A stretch of 45,088 nt of DNA, from the NCBI GenBank assembly GCA_040900345.1, contig JBBDZE010000010.1, positions 1 to 45,088 of the forward strand, in the 5' to 3' direction. This stretch comes from JBBDZE01 sp040900345 (lineage in GTDB: Bacteria; Patescibacteriota; Minisyncoccia; Spechtbacterales; 2-12-FULL-38-22). The notes beneath the pieces were generated by a model. The model ran no database searches and was not told the origin of the DNA. It saw only the letters and a program-made list of their open reading frames with translations. Shown here one piece after another: positions 8,022 through 14,761 of the stretch. How positions within the stretch are numbered: the first letter of the stretch is position 1; each line of letters opens with the position of its first letter. Position numbers and translations under genes: made by a program.

Positions 8022-8088
8022 AATACAAAAACAAGGAACCATATGGTTCCTGTATTTTGGGGACCGGCCGTCGGGGTGACGGCCGGTC
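8022..8088 (-). terminator. Terminator hairpins after the 8116-8575 gene pair
   Basis: Reading the minus strand from the stop at 8116: an 11-bp GC stem with 5-base loop (8088-8062, GACCGGCCGTC/GACGGCCGGTC), then the palindrome GGAACCATATGGTTCC (8050-8035) followed by TTGTTTTTGT. The second hairpin plus T-rich tract is a good intrinsic terminator. Confidence 0.7.
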
Positions 8089-8115
8089 TCGGGGGCAGTC
8101 TGAGCACAACGCCCG

Positions 8116-8394
8116 CTAGTCCTCCTCCAGAGGATGCGGGAACGCACTGCGTACTGCATCGTATCGCCAGTGATGCTCTTTGAGGGCTTCTTTTTGTTCC
8201 TCGGTGAAGGCATCCCAGGGCCTCGGAGTCCAGGACACTGCGTACGGAGGGTACTCAGCTCCTGAGGCTACCTGGATCATGCGCGCCCACATGACCCAGC
8301 TTATACAGATGAGGAAGGGCGGCAGACCCCACAAGACCCCTGCCCGCCACATCCCCCAGTGGCCGCTCTTACCCTGATGCCGTGCCTCAAACAT
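8116..8394 (-). CDS. Hypothetical small membrane protein, 92 residues
   Basis: Unrecognised. From the ATG at 8394 (second of two adjacent ATGs) the distance to a full AAGGAGG (8407-8401) is 6 bp; the first ATG at 8397 is only 3 bp away. One hydrophobic segment, WRAGVLWGLPPFLICISWVM (about residues 15-34), is followed by a hydrophilic, aromatic tail (FTEEQKEALKEHHWRYD). The start overlaps the end of the preceding gene (8387-8575), so the two are co-transcribed and probably translationally coupled. A terminator follows. Function unknown; an envelope role together with its neighbour is inference. Confidence 0.65.
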   Translation of the reverse strand: MFEARHQGKSGHWGMWRAGVLWGLPPFLICISWVMWARMIQVASGAEYPPYAVSWTPRPWDAFTEEQKEALKEHHWRYDAVRSAFPHPLEED

Positions 8395-8575
8395 CATCCG
8401 CCTCCTTGCGATCCACCGGATAAAAGAGCAACTGGGCAATCCCTGCGAGCGCCGCCCCCCAGGCGATGCTCGCCCGCACCGCGTAGTATGCGATGATGAA
8501 TGGTCCGAGGATGAAGCCTATGGCCTCTTTCTCGAACTGGGGCACCCCACTCGCGTTGTATTCTGCGTGGACCAT
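8387..8575 (-). CDS. Hypothetical small membrane protein, 62 residues
   Basis: Unrecognised. It starts MVHAEYNASGVPQFEKEAIG and contains two short hydrophobic stretches (IGFILGPFIIAYYAV and IAWGAALAGIAQLLFY) ending DRKEADDV, so a helical hairpin in the membrane is likely. The ATG at 8575 has a very strong Shine-Dalgarno (AGGAGGGAGG, about 6 bp upstream), which sets the start well inside the longer open frame. It overlaps the next gene by 8 bp. The strong ribosome site and the two-gene layout are the main support that it is real. Confidence 0.65.
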   Translation of the reverse strand: MVHAEYNASGVPQFEKEAIGFILGPFIIAYYAVRASIAWGAALAGIAQLLFYPVDRKEADDV

Positions 8576-8649
8576 AGAACCTCCCTCCTGGCCAGCTCGC
8601 TTGTAATAAGCGTACGCCGAAACAATATGGCTGTCTATATGAAAACACC

Positions 8650-8751
8650 TCACGCTTCAAGCACCCGCCCAATCGCCCCAATCAACTTTGCAACAAAGTC
8701 TTGTCTGCGCTGCTCATGCACCCCGGCCGTCACGTGCACATCATGCGACAT
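8650..8751 (-). CDS. Possible very small peptide, 33 residues
   Basis: A short frame starting MSHDVHVTAGVHEQRRQDFV and ending AIGRVLEA, with an amphipathic helical look (QRRQDFVAKLIGAIGRVLEA). The only ATG at 8751 has a weak ribosome site; a better GGAGG lies further upstream (about 8787-8791), but no ATG follows it in this frame. It sits between the terminator of the 148-residue gene and the 62-residue gene. It could be chance. Confidence 0.25.
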   Translation of the reverse strand: MSHDVHVTAGVHEQRRQDFVAKLIGAIGRVLEA

Positions 8752-8817
8752 GCGCGATATCTCGTCACGTTCGGTGCCACTAAGGCCTCCTGTAGCAACC
8801 AGGTCTCTTGGGCAAAC

Positions 8818-8837
8818 AAAAAAAGAGCCTATGCTCT
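8818..8837 (-). terminator. Intrinsic terminator of the 148-residue gene
   Basis: Minus strand AGAGC-ATAG-GCTCT followed by seven Ts (8824-8818). A second stronger GC stem (8882-8848, GCGGAGACGG/CCGTCTCCGC) lies just upstream and overlaps the stop region of the gene at 8870. Confidence 0.7.
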
Positions 8838-8869
8838 TGTAGATGGGGCGGAGACGGGAGCCGAGTGGC

Positions 8870-9316
8870 TCACCGTCTCCGCTTGCGTCGCCTCCGCTTT
8901 TCGGGGTATCGAACGAGCTTGGCGAAAAAAGCCTCGTCTGAAGCAACCTGCCTCTTCCGCCATTTCCGGGCAGCAGGCGCCCCACGTCGCCGCCCAAAGA
9001 TATAGCCCACGACAGGGGTAATGGGCTGCTGCGAAGCCGCATCAGTTTCCTGGGATATAAGAGCCAGTCCCCCGGCTTCCTCAGGGACCAGCACGCCAAC
9101 AGCAACAAGAGCTTCAACCTCGGGTTCTGTTTTGCGAAACAGCCCCCAATCAACGGCGACATGTCGTGAAGACGAATCGATGAGAATAAGATTCCCCTCA
9201 TATCGCTCCACAATGCCTCGCGTGCGCTCTTCGGCGCTTTCTGGTGTTTCGCCATTTCGCGGCGACACACGCAGATGGAAATTGCCCCGAAAGCGAATAT
9301 ACCGAACCTCCGGCAT
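8870..9316 (-). CDS. Hypothetical protein with a basic C-terminus, 148 residues
   Basis: Unrecognised. It begins MPEVRYIRFRGNFHLRVSPR, reads like a mixed alpha/beta domain to about residue 105 (VGVLVPEEAGGLALI), and ends in an Arg/Lys-rich tail (RKWRKRQ ... PEKRRRRKRRR), which suggests nucleic-acid or acidic-surface binding. The start is supported by AGGAGAAAGG about 7 bp upstream. A motif shared with the next gene (9331-9368) lies directly upstream, and a terminator follows. A 291-codon frame over the same DNA in another phase lacks these signals and was set aside. Function unknown. Confidence 0.65.
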   Translation of the reverse strand: MPEVRYIRFRGNFHLRVSPRNGETPESAEERTRGIVERYEGNLILIDSSSRHVAVDWGLFRKTEPEVEALVAVGVLVPEEAGGLALISQETDAASQQPITPVVGYIFGRRRGAPAARKWRKRQVASDEAFFAKLVRYPEKRRRRKRRR

Positions 9317-9330
9317 GTGCCACCCCTTTC

Positions 9331-9368
9331 TCCTGCCTCAACACTACTAAAAACGACCAAAAAAGCAA
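9331..9368 (-). promoter_or_regulatory. Shared upstream motif, copy 1 (putative promoter)
   Basis: Minus strand: TTGCTTTTTTG, 7 bp, then TTAGTAGTGTTGAGGCAGGA. The same 38-bp pattern, TTG(A/C)TTTTT(C/T)G ... TAGTA(T/G)TGTTGAGGCA(A/G)GA, occurs upstream of the 181-residue gene at 10063-10100. Two copies before two adjacent genes suggest a promoter or operator common to both. Confidence 0.5.
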
Positions 9369-9461
9369 GTACGTATGGAAAACACCCCACGCAATCCTCT
9401 TGCTTGCATGGGGTGTACTTGGCGACATTACGGCCGTCGCGCGGGCCGGAGGGGTCTTCCC

Positions 9462-10007
9462 TTAGGCAGTTACAGCTGCGGGCAGGGAGGAAAGCACCTC
9501 CCCTATTTGATAGAGCCCGCCCCACCGACGATCCTTCGTGCCAAAGCCCCGTGCTGCTCCGTAGGCCGTGGCGTCGCTCCGATTCGTGAAGAAGAAGTAG
9601 GTGGAAGTGTGCTCTGACGGGTTCATCGGGAGCATCTGCTTCGAGAAATGCATCCAGTTTTCCTCCGCGCGCAAGGAAAACACTTTAATGGCCAGCAGCA
9701 CTTCGTTCGCTTCGCGGCACTCCCTGCTGCGGGAATCAGGCTCAGAAATCTCGACGTAGCGAGCCCAATTTACCTCCGCCCACGGTTCGCTATCGTGGGG
9801 CCAAAGAGGACGGGTCCACCCGGCGCGAACGAGAGACCCGCTATGCTTCCGGTACAGGTCCACGATCTGCTTGTGAGCGCACTCTGTGCACTCAAACCCC
9901 GAAAGGGTAATCGAGAGATGCGGAGTTCCTTCGGGCGGAGTGGTAGTCGTTGTCCACCCGCGCGAGGACGCTTCTCGCTCTTTGCAATTCACGCACAACG
10001 TAGCCAT
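9462..10007 (-). CDS. Hypothetical protein with CxxC motifs, 181 residues
   Basis: Unrecognised. It starts MATLCVNCKEREASSRGW; CVNC (residues 5-8) and CTEC (about 43-46) form a likely four-cysteine zinc site at the N-terminus. The rest is mixed helix and strand with no motif I can name. The ATG at 10007 has AAAGGAGG 7-8 bp upstream, which fixes the start inside a longer open frame. It diverges from uvrC, and its upstream motif at 10063-10100 is shared with the preceding gene at 8870-9316. The zinc site is inference from spacing. Confidence 0.65.
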   Translation of the reverse strand: MATLCVNCKEREASSRGWTTTTTPPEGTPHLSITLSGFECTECAHKQIVDLYRKHSGSLVRAGWTRPLWPHDSEPWAEVNWARYVEISEPDSRSRECREANEVLLAIKVFSLRAEENWMHFSKQMLPMNPSEHTSTYFFFTNRSDATAYGAARGFGTKDRRWGGLYQIGEVLSSLPAAVTA

Positions 10008-10062
10008 GGCACAGCCTCCTTTAAGGTACTGGCAATGAGGCCCAATCGTTATCGAGCCGCTT

Positions 10063-10100
10063 TCTTGCCTCAACAATACTAGAATAAAGCGAAAAATCAA
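10063..10100 (-). promoter_or_regulatory. Shared upstream motif, copy 2 (putative promoter)
   Basis: Minus strand: TTGATTTTTCG, 7 bp, then CTAGTATTGTTGAGGCAAGA. It matches the copy at 9331-9368 over its full 38 bp with few changes. It lies 55 bp before the ATG at 10007 and close to the divergent uvrC promoter. Confidence 0.5.
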
Positions 10101-10134
10101 TCCTCTGCGACTTTATTCGCTCACGAAAATGTGG

Positions 10135-10140
10135 TATAGT
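10135..10140 (+). promoter_or_regulatory. -10 box of uvrC (leaderless)
   Basis: TATAGT lies 8 bp before the uvrC ATG at 10149 and is preceded by TGTGG. The -35 region is weak (TTTATT at 10112-10117, 17 bp away). Transcription would start at or just before the start codon. Confidence 0.5.
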
Positions 10141-10148
10141 TTCCAGCG

Positions 10149-11459
10149 ATGCGCAAGCGACTTCTCGTAGAAAACATCAACGAACTCCCCCAAAAACCCG
10201 GCATTTATTTCTTAAAAAACAAGGCCGGGGAGATTTTTTATATCGGCAAGGCGAACAACCTGCGCGCCCGCGTGCGCACGCACGCCTCGGGCAAGAGCCA
10301 CTACCCGGCGCTGGAAACCATCCACAGCGTGGAATGGCTGGAGACGGCCAACGAAATTGAGGCACTCATCCGCGAGCGCGAGTACATCCAGCACTACAAG
10401 CCCAAGGTAAATGTGGATTTTCGAGATGGCAAACAATATCTCTACGTTGGAATCACCGTCGAAGAACTTCCTCGGATCTTCACAACACACCAGCCTGTAG
10501 CGCAGCAGGTGGGAAAGAACCGAAACCTAACACCTAAAACCTATAACCTAAAACCTACAGAGTACATCGGCCCCTTTACCGACGCGGCAGCCGTGAAAAG
10601 CACCCTTCGCTACTTACGCCACGCTTTTCCTTACTACACGGCCAACCCCCGCCACCCCGCCAGCGCAAAACAGCATAGCCTTTTGCCCTGCGCCTACTGC
10701 CACTTGGGCCTGTGCCCGGGGCCAAACCCCAACAAAGCCCAGTATCGCAAAACCGTCCGGGCCATAAAACAGATTTTTACCGGCAAAAAAGACGAACTTA
10801 TGCGGCGACTCAAACGCGAGATGCGTGGGGACGTTAAAGCTGAGCAATTTGAAGAGGCGGCCCAAAAACGCGACCGCATTGAGGCGCTGGAAAGTATTTT
10901 CTCCCACCACAGCGTCGCCCGCCGATGGAAGCATACTAAAACCGCCCCTTCCGGCGAGGCGGGCGCGTACTTGGCAAAGCTTCTTAAACTGGATTTACCG
11001 GTGCAAAGCATTGAGGGTTACGACATTTCCAACATCCAGGGCAAAGAACCCACTGCCTCCATGGTGCGGTTTGACCATGGCATCCCCAACAAATCTCTCT
11101 ATCGCCATTTCAATATCCAGGCTCCCGACGAGCCCAACGACTTTTTGATGATGCGAGAGGTGGTGCGTCGCCGATTTGGCCATGCCGAATGGGCCTACCC
11201 CGACCTCATCCTTATTGACGGCGGCAAGGGACAGCTCAATGCCGCCCGCACGGCCCTGCTGGAGACGGGAGTGCGCGTTCCTATTGTCTCGCTCGCCAAG
11301 CGGCTGGAAGAGCTCTACATTCCCGGCCGCGCCGCACCCGTGCTGCTCTCAACCATGCCGGCTGAGGCCAACAACCTGCTGCGCCACGTGCGGGACGAGG
11401 CACACCGGTTTGCCATCACCCACCACCGCGGACGACACCGCAAGACGTTTAAGCGCTAA
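10149..11459 (+). CDS. uvrC: Excinuclease ABC subunit C, short form
   Basis: 436 residues. An N-terminal GIY-YIG nuclease domain (PGIYFLKNKAGEIFYIGKANNLRARV, key parts GIYFLK and FYIGKANNLR, residues 18-43) is followed by a cysteine cluster region (CAYCHLGLCPGP), the UVR motif (about residues 207-240) that contacts UvrB, and an RNase H-like second nuclease domain with GYDISNIQG and LILIDGGKGQL. It makes the 3' and 5' incisions in nucleotide excision repair. It ends soon after DEAHRFAITHHR, so the C-terminal tandem helix-hairpin-helix of typical ~600-residue UvrC is missing. Residues about 122-137 (NRNLTPKTYNLKPTE) are encoded by a CCTAAAACCTA repeat inserted between domains. Confidence 0.95.
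   Translation: MRKRLLVENINELPQKPGIYFLKNKAGEIFYIGKANNLRARVRTHASGKSHYPALETIHSVEWLETANEIEALIREREYIQHYKPKVNVDFRDGKQYLYVGITVEELPRIFTTHQPVAQQVGKNRNLTPKTYNLKPTEYIGPFTDAAAVKSTLRYLRHAFPYYTANPRHPASAKQHSLLPCAYCHLGLCPGPNPNKAQYRKTVRAIKQIFTGKKDELMRRLKREMRGDVKAEQFEEAAQKRDRIEALESIFSHHSVARRWKHTKTAPSGEAGAYLAKLLKLDLPVQSIEGYDISNIQGKEPTASMVRFDHGIPNKSLYRHFNIQAPDEPNDFLMMREVVRRRFGHAEWAYPDLILIDGGKGQLNAARTALLETGVRVPIVSLAKRLEELYIPGRAAPVLLSTMPAEANNLLRHVRDEAHRFAITHHRGRHRKTFKR
10525..10560. repeat. CCTAAAACCTA repeat inside uvrC
   Basis: Four imperfect copies of the unit AACCTA(A/T)AACACCTAAA in tandem within the uvrC coding sequence. They are similar to the degenerate CCTAA/TTAGG repeats in the spacers at 3283-3360, 16785-16818 and 17183-17217. 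The insertion stays in frame and encodes a hydrophilic linker. Confidence 0.55.
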
Positions 11460-11494
11460 GCCCCCAAAAAACAAGAAAAAAAGAGTTACCCGCT

Positions 11495-11532
11495 ATATAA
11501 CAAAAACTCACGATCGTGAGTTTTTGTTATAT
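11495..11532. terminator. Perfect 38-bp palindrome downstream of uvrC
   Basis: ATATAACAAAAACTCACGA is followed immediately by its exact reverse complement. In RNA it forms a very stable hairpin whose 3' arm ends in TTTTTGTTATAT, so it probably terminates uvrC transcription. Further repeats follow in the spacer up to 11717: the CTGGCGGCAGGCAGGCG palindrome near 11578 and AATATCTAA/TTAGATATT at about 11602 and 11656. Confidence 0.7.
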
Positions 11533-11705
11533 TTGTTTACGCATGGGAAAACAGCGAAAAAAATTCGCGGAGCCCTACCTGGCGGCAGGCAGGCGAAACA
11601 ATATCTAACCTCAAAATACTAAACATTTCCTCCGCTGGCTGGCGCATTAGAACATTAGATATTTGAATTTGTTTCGTGCTTCGGATTTTGATAGATCGTC
11701 CATGC

Positions 11706-11711
11706 TATACT
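11706..11711 (+). promoter_or_regulatory. Extended -10 box before the YvlD-like gene
   Basis: TGC-TATACT (11703-11711) is an extended -10 element 6 bp before the ATG at 11718. It fits a leaderless transcript for the YvlD-like gene, secG and the solute-binding protein. No good -35 is seen. Confidence 0.55.
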
Positions 11712-11717
11712 ACTAGT

Positions 11718-12083
11718 ATGATGTCTCTTGCCAAAATCATTCTTCATATCGCGGTCAATGCCGTCGCCGTCTATGTGGCGAGTATTTTGTTGGACGACGT
11801 GAATGTGGTAGAAACCGCTTCGGCTCAGGAGACCCTCACCGCCTTTGCCATTATTGGCACGGCCTTGTGGGTAGGATATGCCGTCATACGCCCCATCCTG
11901 AAACTCCTTACCTTTCCGCTTATCTTCTTGACGTTTGGCCTTTTCAATATTATCATCAACATCTTGATACTATGGGGCGTTGATATTTTCGTCCCACAGT
12001 TTGAGATAACCGGTTTCATTGCCTTGCTGGCCACGACGTTCATTGTTTCCCTAGCCGGCAGCGCGCTCTACTTCATTCTCTAG
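11718..12083 (+). CDS. Phage-holin-4/YvlD-family membrane protein
   Basis: 121 residues from MMSLAKIILHIAVNAVAVYV. Four hydrophobic helices are visible (about 5-22, 40-60, 65-90 with FPLIFLTFGLFNIIINILIL, and 100-120). The pattern RPILKLLTFPLIFLTFGLFN is characteristic of the YvlD / Phage_holin_4_2 family, widespread membrane proteins of unclear function linked to envelope homeostasis rather than phage lysis. The ATG at 11718 fits the leaderless promoter; an upstream ATG at 11676 would put the -10 box inside the gene. It is 10 bp ahead of secG. Confidence 0.82.
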   Translation: MMSLAKIILHIAVNAVAVYVASILLDDVNVVETASAQETLTAFAIIGTALWVGYAVIRPILKLLTFPLIFLTFGLFNIIINILILWGVDIFVPQFEITGFIALLATTFIVSLAGSALYFIL

Positions 12084-12093
12084 AACACATCCC

Positions 12094-12321
12094 ATGAACA
12101 CCGAAACTATTTTCCTTATAGCCATTATCGCTGTGGTCATTCCGTTGATTGTGGTCATTTTACTGCAACAGCGCGGCTCAAGCTTGGGCGGAGCTTTTGG
12201 CGGCAGCGGCGACACCTACTATCAAAAGCGCGGCATGGAGAAGGTCTTATTCTACACGACCATCGCGCTGGCTATTACCTTTTTAGGGCTGGCAATCGCC
12301 AATCTCTTGCTCGCCTCATAA
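12094..12321 (+). CDS. secG: Preprotein translocase subunit SecG
   Basis: 75 residues, the usual size. Two transmembrane helices (about 4-24 and 50-73) flank the conserved cytosolic loop VVILLQQRGSSLGGAFGG, the signature of SecG. It is a small accessory subunit of the SecYEG channel that exports unfolded proteins through the membrane. It is 7 bp ahead of the solute-binding protein gene, itself an exported or anchored protein, and follows the YvlD-like gene closely, so all three probably form one transcript. No Shine-Dalgarno is visible. Confidence 0.92.
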   Translation: MNTETIFLIAIIAVVIPLIVVILLQQRGSSLGGAFGGSGDTYYQKRGMEKVLFYTTIALAITFLGLAIANLLLAS

Positions 12322-12328
12322 AACTCGA

Positions 12329-14257
12329 ATGGAGGGTTACCCTTACTACGACCTCGATCCCTTTCACCCCAAAACGCCCCGCACCTCCCGCTTTCGCAGA
12401 TTCGTACGCCGCGTGAACGGCCTCAACCCCGTCCGCTACCTCAAGCGACTTCCCTGGCGCGCGGTTTTTTCGTTGTTTACCGCGTCGAGTTTTCTCGTCA
12501 GAGCAGTTGTTTCGGGATCGGTTCGCCGTGTTCAGACCGGACGCATGGCAATCGGCTCAGCGGCTGCCGCCCGGTCCCTGCCAGGCATGGATGCCATGCA
12601 GGACCGCTATGGCAGCCTAACGTTCCAAGAGCGCATCGCGATAGCCATCCTCGCCATCGTACTGGTGATTTCTCTAGTCGCGCTTTTGGCGCACTTGGCC
12701 CTCGTGATAACCGGCAACCGTCCAGGGGAGGGCGGCCAGTACCGAGAAGCAATAGTGGGCAGCCCGCAGTTCGTCAACCCTGTTTTGGCCTTGCGTGATA
12801 CCGACCGAACGCTCGCCACGCTTATATTCCCTTCGCTCATGCGCTACGAGAAAGATGGGACTATTGTGCCGGACCTGGCGGAAACCTATGAAATAGTGGA
12901 TGAGGGCCGCACCTATCGGTTCAAACTGCGCCAAGACGCCGTGTGGCAGGACGGAACGCCCATTACGGCCAACGATGTGCTTTTTACCATCGAGCGCATT
13001 CAAAACAGTGACTACCGAAGCCCCCAAGGAACACGCTGGCAAGGCGTGCAGATTTCAACCGAGGGTGACGACCGCGTCATCTTCCGCCTCACCTCCGCAT
13101 ATTCTCCCTTTTTAGAGAGGACCACCATGGGCATTCTTCCTCAGCATGTATGGCAAGATGTCGCCGCGGATAATTTCCCGTTTCATCCTAAAAATATTGA
13201 GCCCATCGGCGGCGGCATGTTTGTTTTTGACGAGCTCAAGCGTAACGAGCAAGGTGCAATCACCTCGTACACTCTCAAGCGCAACACGCGCTACCACAAC
13301 CAACGGCCGCATCTTGAACGGCTAACATTCTTGGTCTATCCGCATGAAGACGCCGCTATTGCCGCCTACCATGCCCACGAGATAGATGGCATCGCCGGGC
13401 TGTCGGCGCCGGGCCTCGCTACCGTTAAACGCAACGGTTCAAGCCTCCATGCCTTTAGCATTCCACGATATTTCGCACTGTTTTTCAACCCGGAACGCAG
13501 CAGTATCCTTCAAGACCAAGCAGTCCGCAGGGCGCTTCTTAGGGCGACGGATCGTCAAGGCATTATCGACGAAATACTGCACGGCAACGCCAGGCGTATC
13601 GACACACCCATCTCCCCCACCTTAAAAAACTATTACAACACGGATGTGCAACCCACACTCTATGACCTCGACGGGGCGCGGCAAATCCTTGAGGGAGCTG
13701 GCTGGACCGACACCAACGACGACGGCGTTCGCCAAAAGGCAGGCACACCTCTAGCGGCGACGCTGGTCACGGTTTCCGTACCCGAGCTTTTGGCCGTAGC
13801 CGAGCGCGTTGCCGCGCAGTGGTCGGCGGTGGGCGTACAGGTCAACATTCAGGCGGTCGAACCGGCACGCATCCAGCAAGACAGCATTCGCCCGCACGCC
13901 TACGATATCTTACTCTATGGCCTCATCGTAGAGCCTATCCCCGACCCCTACCCGTTCTGGCATTCTTCCCAGGCTGGTGAAAATGGGTTTAACCTTGCCT
14001 TGTATAAGAACAGGACTGTTGATGCGCTCCTGGATGAGGCGCGCACCGAGACGGACGAAAGCGTGCGCATTGAAAAATACAAAGAGTTCCAGCGAATCGT
14101 CGCCGAGGATATCCCCGCCATATTTCTCTACGACCCGACATATGTATACGTCATGCGTAACAATGTGCGCGGCGTTTCGCCGGCGATGATCGCCGAACCA
14201 GCCTTTCGCTTTGTTGACGTACGCAACTGGTTCATGAACCCCAAAGGATTGTTTTGA
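12329..14257 (+). CDS. Membrane-anchored family 5 solute-binding protein (peptide/nickel type)
   Basis: 642 residues. A basic cytosolic N-terminus (about 1-90) is followed by one transmembrane anchor (IAIAILAIVLVISLVALLAH, near 92-115) and then a complete SBP_bac_5 fold: FVNPVLALRDTDRTLATLIF, DLAETYEIVDEGRTYRFKLR and WQDGTPITANDVLFTIERI are diagnostic. Such proteins bind oligopeptides or similar ligands for ABC importers. No permease or ATPase lies nearby, which is common in reduced genomes. The anchor replaces a lipoprotein signal; the binding domain would face outward. The ligand is unknown. The gene begins 7 bp after secG. Confidence 0.9.
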   Translation: MEGYPYYDLDPFHPKTPRTSRFRRFVRRVNGLNPVRYLKRLPWRAVFSLFTASSFLVRAVVSGSVRRVQTGRMAIGSAAAARSLPGMDAMQDRYGSLTFQERIAIAILAIVLVISLVALLAHLALVITGNRPGEGGQYREAIVGSPQFVNPVLALRDTDRTLATLIFPSLMRYEKDGTIVPDLAETYEIVDEGRTYRFKLRQDAVWQDGTPITANDVLFTIERIQNSDYRSPQGTRWQGVQISTEGDDRVIFRLTSAYSPFLERTTMGILPQHVWQDVAADNFPFHPKNIEPIGGGMFVFDELKRNEQGAITSYTLKRNTRYHNQRPHLERLTFLVYPHEDAAIAAYHAHEIDGIAGLSAPGLATVKRNGSSLHAFSIPRYFALFFNPERSSILQDQAVRRALLRATDRQGIIDEILHGNARRIDTPISPTLKNYYNTDVQPTLYDLDGARQILEGAGWTDTNDDGVRQKAGTPLAATLVTVSVPELLAVAERVAAQWSAVGVQVNIQAVEPARIQQDSIRPHAYDILLYGLIVEPIPDPYPFWHSSQAGENGFNLALYKNRTVDALLDEARTETDESVRIEKYKEFQRIVAEDIPAIFLYDPTYVYVMRNNVRGVSPAMIAEPAFRFVDVRNWFMNPKGLF

Positions 14258-14335
14258 GCGGTATTATCCCCCTGTGGAACATGGCGCTCGTCCGCTAACC
14301 ATGCTACCATATACTTACTGTTTGCAGGACTCTCT

Positions 14336-14498
14336 ATGCCAACCGATGCTTCGGATATGAAAAGTATGATTCTGCGTTTCCCTGAACAATTTGTTCAGGG
14401 ATGTGACGCTGCAGGAGCCACCGGCAGTACGTTTGCCGATTTTAACCCTGCGGTTCTTGTCCTTGCCGGTATGGGCGGCTCTGCTCTACCGGGCAACT
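14336..14498 (+). CDS. Bifunctional phosphoglucose/phosphomannose isomerase, N-terminal fragment
   Basis: 54 residues are readable before the scaffold gap. FPEQFVQGCDAAG followed by VLVLAGMGGSALPGN is the start of the SIS domain of archaeal/Patescibacterial-type PGI/PMI; GMGGSALPG forms the phosphate-binding loop. The enzyme interconverts glucose 6-phosphate or mannose 6-phosphate with fructose 6-phosphate, at the top of glycolysis. The truncation is an assembly effect, not a mutation. The rest of the gene lies within the unsequenced gap. Confidence 0.75.
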
Positions 14499-14598
14499 NN
14501 NNNNNNNNNNNNNNNNNNNNNNNNNNNNNNNNNNNNNNNNNNNNNNNNNNNNNNNNNNNNNNNNNNNNNNNNNNNNNNNNNNNNNNNNNNNNNNNNNN
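14499..14598. other. Scaffold gap (100 Ns)
   Basis: Exactly 100 unknown bases, the usual placeholder for a gap of unestimated size. It interrupts the isomerase gene on the left and a tRNA-Leu gene on the right, so real sequence of at least several hundred bases must be missing and the joining of the two sides rests on scaffolding evidence. Confidence 0.97.
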
Positions 14599-14671
14599 AT
14601 TGGTAGACACGCAGCGTTCAGAACGCTGTGGGCGCAAGCCCGTGCAGGTTCAAGTCCTGTCTTCGGCACCA
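14599..14671 (+). tRNA. tRNA-Leu (CAG), 5' end lost in the gap
   Basis: The readable part starts in the D arm (TTGGTAGACACGC). The anticodon stem CAGCG/CGCTG encloses TTCAGAA, giving anticodon CAG (leucine). A long variable arm GGGC-GCAA-GCCC confirms a class II tRNA. The T arm is GCAGG-TTCAAGT-CCTGT and the 3' end GGCACCA has an encoded CCA. Confidence 0.93.
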
Positions 14672-14761
14672 ATGCATTTAGCATATTCGGAACATCGTTC
14701 CGGCAATTAATTTTTCTTCGCAACATTTCAGTGCTGACGCACTGTCATGCTTGCTGTTGTT

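Noticed and set aside
8650..9525. A 291-codon minus-strand ORF
   Set aside because: It overlaps the 148-residue gene in another phase, lacks a ribosome site, has unusual composition and runs through a terminator. Only its last 33 codons were kept, as a low-confidence peptide.
11718..12083. Phage lysis module from the holin-like name
   Set aside because: The YvlD-type family is chromosomal and widespread; there is no endolysin or phage gene nearby.
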